Assembly (NCBI GenBank): GCA_023247935.1
Contig: JAHFFM010000028.1
Location: forward strand, 1-14,902
Origin: Candidatus Omnitrophota bacterium
GTDB taxonomy: Bacteria; Omnitrophota; Gorgyraeia; 2-02-FULL-51-18
Reading direction: 5' to 3'
Length of the DNA stretch: 14,902 nt
The translations under genes were made by a program, and so were the position numbers. The notes beneath the pieces are model-generated. The model ran no database searches. It was given only the letters and a program-made list of their open reading frames with translations, and had not been told where the DNA came from. Shown here piece after piece: positions 7,030 to 11,976 of the stretch (its first letter is position 1; every line of letters starts with the position of its first letter).

Positions 7030-7059
7030 ATTGTTACGGAATTGTTACGGAGTTATAAA
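7030..7059 (+). promoter_or_regulatory. Tandem 11-bp repeat with a plus-strand promoter-like sequence
   Basis: ATTGTTACGGA is repeated perfectly back to back at 7030-7040 and 7041-7051, one helical turn apart. TTGTTA at 7031-7036 and TATAAA at 7054-7059 are separated by exactly 17 bp and form a plausible sigma-70 promoter. It points into the 3' end of the acyl-ACP desaturase, so a transcript would be antisense. The rest of the gene-free stretch (6948-7029 and 7060-7095) is AT-rich and holds nothing else I can support apart from a tiny CACAG/CTGTG hairpin. Confidence 0.3.
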
Positions 7060-7095
7060 ATATAAAAATGTGGGAAGAATTTGATGGAAGCTTTT

Positions 7096-8091
7096 TTATG
7101 CCGCGCGGTCAAATATCCAAAGAAAGGATTTTTTGGGTAAGCTCGGGAGAACTTCTTCTACGCGATCCGCCTTGCTTGAGTAATGCTCGGCTAAACCGCA
7201 TAAGAAATCCTGATGTTGGGCGGCTTCGCCTGTCAGGCCTGTAAGGGACCCAATTCGCCAATAATCAACCAGATGCTCAATAACATTAGCGTAATCACGC
7301 GTCGTGTAAATGCCGCTTTTTTGAGCGACAACCGCAAACTGGGAAAATAAATCACGATCCGTGCCGTCGCACATAAACCGGGCAGGCATTGCAACTTTCT
7401 GCCGCATCATGAGGGCAAACGCCGTCACCGCTCTGGAAGGATCGAGCCGGATAATTTCACCGAAAAATCTTTTATACGCTTCTTCGTGCCTCGCCTCATC
7501 TCCGGCAATCGTCGCGCAAATATGTCCCAAAAATCCGTCACCGCATGATTCCGCGAGACGCCCAGTATTCAAATGGGAAATTTTTGTCGCACGCTCCTGA
7601 AATGCAGCGTAAACAAGCGACTGGTAAGGATCGCTTCCTGACTTTAAATCAAATCCGTTGCGCAAAAGGTGTTGAATAGTAACCTCTACCGTGCGCATGT
7701 TCACTCGCCCGCTCAAATAAAGATACTTATTCAAAACATCCCCGTGCCGGTTTTCTTCAGCGGTCCAACCACGCGTCCACACAGCCCATGGGCTGTCATC
7801 AGCGCCGGTTTCGTCTTTCATTCCGTCATTACGGTTTAACCACGTCTGATAAGAAGGCAGTGCTTCTTCCGTCACGAGATTGCCGACAAGCACGACAAGC
7901 ACCTCGTCCGATAAATGAACCGCTCGCTCACGGAGCGCCTCCAATTTTTTTTCCCAGCCTGTAGCAGCCATATCCGGCAACAAATCCTGGGGCTGCCAGG
8001 AATCCGCCACGGGTTTTAATAAAGAAAGCTGGTCCCGTATGAATGCCTGCATATGCTCAAGCACTTCATCTTCGTGACAGGCCAAAATCAT
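7096..8091 (-). CDS. Soluble acyl-[acyl-carrier-protein] desaturase (stearoyl-ACP desaturase family)
   Basis: A 331-aa ferritin-like di-iron protein of the plant-type acyl-ACP desaturase family. Iron-ligand motifs are clear: NLVTEEALPSY (E75 region), EENRHG at 112-117 and GDEARHE at 197-203; QERATKISH at 166-174 matches the helix carrying another ligand. The WTRGWTAEENRHGD block is a family signature. The enzyme inserts a double bond into acyl-ACP in the cytoplasm using O2 and reduced ferredoxin. No transmembrane segments or signal are seen. The ATG overlaps the stop codon of a 49-aa gene (ATGA), and GAGGA lies about 9 nt upstream, so translation is probably coupled. It follows the FKBP gene on the same strand. 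This is a second desaturase, unrelated to the membrane enzyme at 1721-2587. Confidence 0.93.
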   Translation of the reverse strand: MILACHEDEVLEHMQAFIRDQLSLLKPVADSWQPQDLLPDMAATGWEKKLEALRERAVHLSDEVLVVLVGNLVTEEALPSYQTWLNRNDGMKDETGADDSPWAVWTRGWTAEENRHGDVLNKYLYLSGRVNMRTVEVTIQHLLRNGFDLKSGSDPYQSLVYAAFQERATKISHLNTGRLAESCGDGFLGHICATIAGDEARHEEAYKRFFGEIIRLDPSRAVTAFALMMRQKVAMPARFMCDGTDRDLFSQFAVVAQKSGIYTTRDYANVIEHLVDYWRIGSLTGLTGEAAQHQDFLCGLAEHYSSKADRVEEVLPSLPKKSFLWIFDRAA

Positions 8092-8237
8092 GAAGATATT
8101 TCCTCGGGAGCTGGATTTGAGTCCGGCGGAAGAGCGTTTTCGTTTTTTTTATTCAGCTTTTTATTGCGCTTTTCTTCCTGCCTTGCTTTCTTGGTTTCTT
8201 GAATTTTTCTTTTGTTGCGTCCAAAATTTTCTCTCAC
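8088..8237 (-). CDS. Small highly charged protein (49 aa) coupled to the acyl-ACP desaturase
   Basis: A GTG at 8235-8237, with GGAG 11 nt upstream, opens a 49-codon frame ending in a TGA that overlaps the desaturase ATG. The product starts MRENFGRNKRKIQETKKARQ, continues with a Lys/Glu/Arg-rich stretch that could form a charged helix or coiled coil, and ends in a Pro/Ser/Glu tail (NPAPEEISS). I recall similar short, basic proteins starting with an NFGR motif in other bacteria, but I cannot name a family or a function. Support for a real gene: position between two same-strand genes, 46 nt after the FKBP stop, the ATGA overlap, and a start and ribosome-binding site in the right place. It could instead be an untranslated spacer; conservation of the frame would decide. 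Confidence 0.62.
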   Translation of the reverse strand: MRENFGRNKRKIQETKKARQEEKRNKKLNKKNENALPPDSNPAPEEISS

Positions 8238-8283
8238 GCGGTGTTTTTCTCCAATGAGTTAGATAAAATTCCAGGTCTGCGAT

Positions 8284-8706
8284 TTAAAATGTTCGCTCAT
8301 CAACGCTGATGATATGAACATCATAATGAAGCGTCTTACCTGCTAACGGGTGGTTAAAATTAAGAACCAGGGTTTCCTTGCGGACTTCTTTTACGCTCGC
8401 CAGGTATTTGCCGTCTTTCTGGGATCTTATCTCTTTACCGATAAAATGATCCCTTTTGGGAAAACGAACTTTGGGCATTTCCATAATCGAAGCTGGATTC
8501 TCAAGACCATAGGCATCTCGCGGCAACAGACGAACCGTTTTTCTTTCACCGGGCTTCAAGCCTTTAAGCGCTTTTTCAAGACCCGGAAGAATTTCTTTTT
8601 TACCCTGTACATAACGGAGGGGCTTATTCGTATTGAAACTGTGGATCAATTTCCCGTCAACAGTTAAGTCGTAGGCAATTCTGATTCTTTTGCTGCTATT
8701 AGCCAT
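8284..8706 (-). CDS. SlyD-like FKBP-type peptidyl-prolyl cis-trans isomerase
   Basis: A 140-aa protein with the two-part FKBP fold of the SlyD/SlpA group. N-terminal FKBP strands include YDLTVDGKLIHSF (12-24) and the hallmark KKEILPGLEKALKGLKPGE (36-54). An insert-in-flap region lies around 70-115, and the chain returns to FKBP with LNFNHPLAGKTLHYDV (115-130). It catalyses proline isomerisation and acts as a folding helper in the cytoplasm, since no signal peptide is seen. The His/Cys-rich metal-binding tail of E. coli SlyD is absent. AAAGGAA lies 6 nt before the ATG at 8704-8706. It is the first gene of the unit that continues into the 49-aa gene and the acyl-ACP desaturase. Confidence 0.9.
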   Translation of the reverse strand: MANSSKRIRIAYDLTVDGKLIHSFNTNKPLRYVQGKKEILPGLEKALKGLKPGERKTVRLLPRDAYGLENPASIMEMPKVRFPKRDHFIGKEIRSQKDGKYLASVKEVRKETLVLNFNHPLAGKTLHYDVHIISVDERTF

Positions 8707-8783
8707 AAGTTCCTTTCAGTGTATAAAGAGGGGCTTCGGAACCTTAAAAAGATGGGTATTTTAAGATAAAGAGGCAATGCTTT

Positions 8784-8789
8784 ATTATA
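8784..8789 (-). promoter_or_regulatory. Possible -10 box for the FKBP-desaturase unit
   Basis: A perfect TATAAT on the minus strand lies 78 nt before the FKBP ATG, in the gap behind the kdpC remnant. The best upstream hexamer, TTGTCT (8812-8817), is 22 bp away, too far for a standard promoter. The leader contains an A/T-only inverted repeat (CTTAAAA at 8743-8749 with TTTTAAG at 8759-8765). Weak call. Confidence 0.3.
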
Positions 8790-8843
8790 ACCCAATTAGG
8801 GATAATAAGATAGACAAACTATTTAGGCGGGTACTACAAAAAA

Positions 8844-9371
8844 TTATACTTTTTTCCACTCTCCCCACTTTACGGGGAAATAATCCGGCGTTATGTTCTT
8901 TGGAAACAACTCTTTTTGGGGGAAATCCAAGGAAAGGTTTAATTTTAATACACTCACAGTTGGCTCTCCAATAATACCAAGAAAGCGCTCGTCGGTGTAT
9001 TTTTTTATAAGCCCTTTCAGGGCTTCTTCTGTTAAACCGCGCGCCCGCGCGATTCGAGGCGCCTGGTAATAAGCAGCCGCCAAACTGATATGCGGATCAA
9101 GGCCGCTTGCAGAAGCCGTGACAAGATCGATCGGGATTTGCTTGGAATTCGAAGGATCGGCATCCTTCAAGGTTTTAATCCGGGCCGCCGCCGCGCTCCT
9201 TAACGACTTGTGGGCAGGGCCAAAATTCGACCCTGAGGAGGAAGTCGCATTATAAGGAACGGGTGACGTCGCAGAAAGCCTTCCCCAAAAATATTTTGGA
9301 TCATCAAACGGTTGTCCGATGAGCTCAGAACCCACTGCCTTGCCATCAATATAGACAATGCTGCCGTTGGC
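8844..9371 (-). pseudogene. kdpC: kdpC remnant: membrane anchor deleted
   Basis: The frame from about 9371 down to the TAA at 8844 encodes the soluble part of KdpC, beginning at ANGSIVYIDGKAVGSELIG and continuing with DPKYFWGRLSAT and LVTASASGLDPHIS through to the natural C-terminus. KdpC normally starts with a membrane helix and about 40-50 residues before this point. Those are missing: the upstream in-frame codons are TAA AGA, and the kdpB remnant runs straight into it in another frame. An apparent start at 9335 is a GTG that is really the Val of KAVGSEL, with no ribosome-binding site. KdpC stabilises the KdpFABC K+ pump and needs its helix to join the complex. The remaining sequence is well conserved, so the loss looks recent. 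Confidence 0.88.
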
Positions 9372-10375
9372 TCTTTAGTTTGCCTAAAGCGGGATAAGTC
9401 CCAATAAAGGCTGCCGGAATAATCGCAAAGTATTTTGAAACGTCATTGGCAATGCTGAATGTCGTAAGAGAGCCGCGCGTCATCAAAAGCTGTTTTCCAA
9501 TCTCTACGATCTCGATAAGCTTTGTGGGATTAGAGTCCAAATCGACCATGTTCCCCGCCTCTTTAGCGGCTTGGGTGCCGGTGTTCATCGCTACCGCCAC
9601 ATCGGCCTGAGCAAGCGCCGGAGCGTCATTCGTGCCATCCCCGGTCATTGCAACAAGCCTTCCTCCTGCTTGCATCTGACGGATATAGCTCAGTTTTGTT
9701 TCCGGGGTAGCCTGCGCTAAAAAATCATCCATTCCGGCCTCGGCGGCAATTGCGGCGGCCGTCAAAGGATTGTCGCCGGTAATCATGACGGTTCGTATCC
9801 CCATTCTTCGAAGCTCCGTGAAACGTTCTTTGATACCGCCCTTCACAATATCCTTCAGCTGAATCACGCCAAGCACGCGCTTATTCTCGGCCACAACAAG
9901 AGGCGTTCCGCCATTTCGTGCGATAGAATCAATCGCCGACTTTAATTCCGCGGGAAATGAGCCGCCGGATTCTTTGACGTATGCCTCAATGGCATCGGCC
10001 GCCCCTTTTCGAATCTCGCGGCCATCGGCAAAATTCACTCCGCTCATTCGCGTTTGCGCGGAAAAAAGAACAAACGTAGCGCCTAACTCATGGACATTCC
10101 GCTCGCGAATGCCATATTTTTCTTTCGCGAGAATAACAACACTTCTTCCTTCCGGCGTTTCATCCGACAAAGAAGAAATCGGAACTTATTTTAAAAACCA
10201 GCCAATCCGAAAGAACCCTTGTCCCGCCCGTAACGGCATTTCTGTCACCCCCTGCTTCGCGAATAACAGGCGCGCTCTCGCCTGTAATGGCGCTTTCATC
10301 CACGGAAGCAATGCCTTCAATGATTTCACCGTCCATCGGGACAAAATCGTCCGCCTCAACAAGAACAACATCCTC
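9372..10375 (-). pseudogene. kdpB: kdpB remnant: two ATPase fragments joined by a frameshifting deletion
   Basis: Fragment 1 (10375 to about 10187) encodes the actuator region of the P-type ATPase KdpB, with VPMDGEIIEG and SAITGESAP, and stops after LSDWLVFKI. Fragment 2 (about 10176 to 9372), in another frame, resumes at SSLSDETPEGRS and carries KDIVKGGIKER, MITGDNPLTAAAIA, MTGDGTNDAPAL and IPAAFIGTYPALGKL. Compared with E. coli KdpB (about 680 aa) three pieces are gone: roughly the first 150 residues, about 150 residues between the fragments including the DKTGT phosphorylation site, and the last membrane helices. The fragment-2 start at 10170 is a TTG that is a native Leu codon. Without the Asp and most helices it cannot be a working pump subunit. 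Confidence 0.9.
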
Positions 10376-11131
10376 TTAAAGCCCGGAACCAACGCCTCCA
10401 TAAATGACCTCGCCCAATTGAATAAGCCGCATGGGAATGAGGCTACCAAGCGGCATAAAGGAATCATGCATCGAGTTTACGGAACCGTTTGAAGCCGCTG
10501 TCGTAGCACTTGCCCAGATAACCGACTGCGCGATCCCAAAACGAGCCTCCTTACCTTCCATGTTGCCGCCGGATTGAAAATGGCTTGCTGCCTGGTCAAT
10601 GCCCAAATCAGATAAAAGTGGATTACCCTTTTGCTCGTAGTGCATGCAGATCAAAAGGCATGGCACAAAAATAACGGTCATGGCAATCAGAAGCGCCCAT
10701 CCTTGCCGCCAGTCTTTTACAAGCGATCCAAACGTGAAGCAAAGTGCAGCCGGAATAAGAAGAATCGCGATCTGTGACGCCGCGGGACCCACGGCAATAA
10801 GCGTCGCCATGCCTGTGGCGGCGGATACAAAATTTTAGACGCCTAGACCAAGCATCTGCGTCAAATAACTCATCGTGGTTTCACCGCCATACCCTTGCCA
10901 GTTTGTATTGGAAGCAAAACTGACTGCCGTGTTAAAAGACGAGTTGGGAGAAACTCCCGGTAATTTCATGGGATTATTGACCTTCGCAAAGTGATAAATC
11001 ATTTTCTCAAAAAAAGCCATAAACTGGATACGGCCTTCGTAAACTTCGGCCATGTAAATTCCAAGCGGCTGCGCGAGAATCAACAATACTCCCATGTAGA
11101 CGGCGCATTGAAGAAGATTATTCCAATTCAT
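10376..11131 (-). pseudogene. kdpA: kdpA remnant: in-frame deletions plus a nonsense codon
   Basis: The native ATG at 11131 overlaps the kdpF stop (ATGA), and the N-terminus is KdpA-like (ILAQPLGIYMAEVY). Conserved KdpA blocks follow in one frame: LPGVSPNSSFNTAVSF, TNTNWQGYGGETTMSYL, NFVSAATGMA, GPAASQIAI, LLIPAALCFTFG, NMEGKEARFG, TTAASNGSVNSMHDSF and GEVIYGGVGSGL. They are stitched together at about 10971, 10792 and 10762 with the sequence between them missing, including the GGGFFN selectivity-filter block and several helices. A TAA at 10835-10837 stands where the family has Gln (VQNF becomes V-stop-NF), a probable CAA-to-TAA change. After VGSGL the frame hits TAA and passes directly into kdpB sequence, so the last third of KdpA is also lost. 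Not functional as a K+ channel subunit. Confidence 0.9.
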
Positions 11132-11217
11132 GAAAAAAACTCCGGCTTAAGCAGCGCCACAACTAGGTAAACCAAAAGCGCTATGGATAAAAACCCGCCA
11201 ATCCAATAAATAGGCAT
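11128..11217 (-). CDS. kdpF: KdpF, small membrane subunit of the K+-transporting ATPase
   Basis: A 29-aa frame from the ATG at 11215-11217 encodes a single hydrophobic helix: MPIYWIGGFLSIALLVYLVV, then ALLKPEFFS. The LLVYLVVALLKPE segment matches the KdpF pattern (E. coli LLGYLVYALI). It sits exactly where kdpF belongs, between kdpE and kdpA, and its TGA overlaps the kdpA ATG. KdpF is a lipid-like stabiliser of the KdpABC complex in the inner membrane. It looks intact although its partners are broken. The ribosome-binding site is weak (GGGG about 9 nt upstream). Confidence 0.85.
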   Translation of the reverse strand: MPIYWIGGFLSIALLVYLVVALLKPEFFS

Positions 11218-11256
11218 CGCTTATACCCCGTTTAAAAAATGAATAAGACCGATTAA

Positions 11257-11274
11257 TGTAAAAAAGGGGTAAAA
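11257..11274 (-). promoter_or_regulatory. T-rich KdpE-box-like sequence upstream of kdpF
   Basis: On the minus strand this reads TTTTACCCCTTTTTTACA, in the 57-nt gap between kdpE and kdpF. From memory, the E. coli KdpE site upstream of kdpFABC is a similar T-rich tract ending in CTTTTTTTACA. TACCCC here also pairs with a GGGGTA at 11222-11227 (plus-strand positions), giving a possible hairpin. A role as the KdpE target is inference. Confidence 0.35.
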
Positions 11275-11976
11275 CTAGGAGTCGTACTTGAGGCGATAGC
11301 CGACACCGGGTTCGGTGAGAATATAGGTCGGCCTGTTTGCATTTGGTTCAAGCTTGCTTCGGAGGTTGCTGATGGTCACTCTTAAAAGATGGTCAACGCC
11401 TTGAAAATCTTCTTCATTTCTCCCCCAAACGGCTTCCAAAATCTGGCTATGCGTCAGGACTTTTCCGGCGCTTAAAACCAAAGCCTTCAAAACATCGTAT
11501 TCGGTGGGAGTCAGCTGCACTTCGCGATCGCCCATTTTAATCACACGCTTGGAGAGATCGACAACGAGTTTTCCGCTTTTAAAAACAGGGTCATCCTCTT
11601 TTCGGGCAAGACGCCTGAGAATAGCCCGAAGCCGCGCCAAAAGTTCGCCCGCGCTAAAGGGCTTTGTGAGGTAATCATCAGCTCCTGCATCCAAAGCCAA
11701 AATTTTATCCGATTCATGTTCCCTCACCGACAAAATGATGATGGGCGTGAGGCTTTTTTTCCGGATCTGCTTCGTCACATCGATGCCGTTTAAATCAGGA
11801 AGTCCCAGATCCAACACAATGACATCCGGATGAAAGGAGGTCAACTCCTGCAAGGCTTCTTTTCCCGTTGCCACATCCGATACCACAAAATTTTCGGACG
11901 TAAGAGTCGCTTTAAGAAACCGGCGAATCGATTTCTCATCGTCCACAATAAGAATTCTTGGTCCCATAGAACTCAT
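11275..11976 (-). CDS. kdpE: KdpE, OmpR-family response regulator
   Basis: 233 aa with a receiver domain (about 6-120) and an OmpR-type winged helix (about 135-231). Receiver residues are intact: D12/D13, phospho-acceptor D56 in VLDLGLPD, S83 and K105 in TKPF. The output domain has the usual LTPTEYDVLKAL, VLTHSQILEAVWG, VTISNLRSKLE and GVGYRL blocks. KdpE is phosphorylated by KdpD under K+ limitation or osmotic stress and activates kdpFABC. Its ATG overlaps the kdpD TGA (ATGA), so the two are translationally coupled. A second in-frame ATG lies three codons in. The wrecked kdpABC genes lie downstream, so its classical target is gone here while the regulator itself shows no damage. Confidence 0.95.
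   Translation of the reverse strand: MSSMGPRILIVDDEKSIRRFLKATLTSENFVVSDVATGKEALQELTSFHPDVIVLDLGLPDLNGIDVTKQIRKKSLTPIIILSVREHESDKILALDAGADDYLTKPFSAGELLARLRAILRRLARKEDDPVFKSGKLVVDLSKRVIKMGDREVQLTPTEYDVLKALVLSAGKVLTHSQILEAVWGRNEEDFQGVDHLLRVTISNLRSKLEPNANRPTYILTEPGVGYRLKYDS

Noticed and set aside
9346..10170. Treating the 274-aa KdpB frame as a complete small HAD-type hydrolase
   Set aside because: Its apparent start is a native Leu TTG inside the KdpB sequence, and its last residues are a frame-shifted reading of kdpC, so it is a fragment and not a domain-sized gene.
10186..10467. 93-aa minus-strand frame and overlapping plus-strand 172-aa frame (9974-10492)
   Set aside because: These are out-of-frame readings of the kdpA/kdpB remnant. 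The true KdpB residues read in another minus frame (EDVVLVEADDFVPMDGEI).
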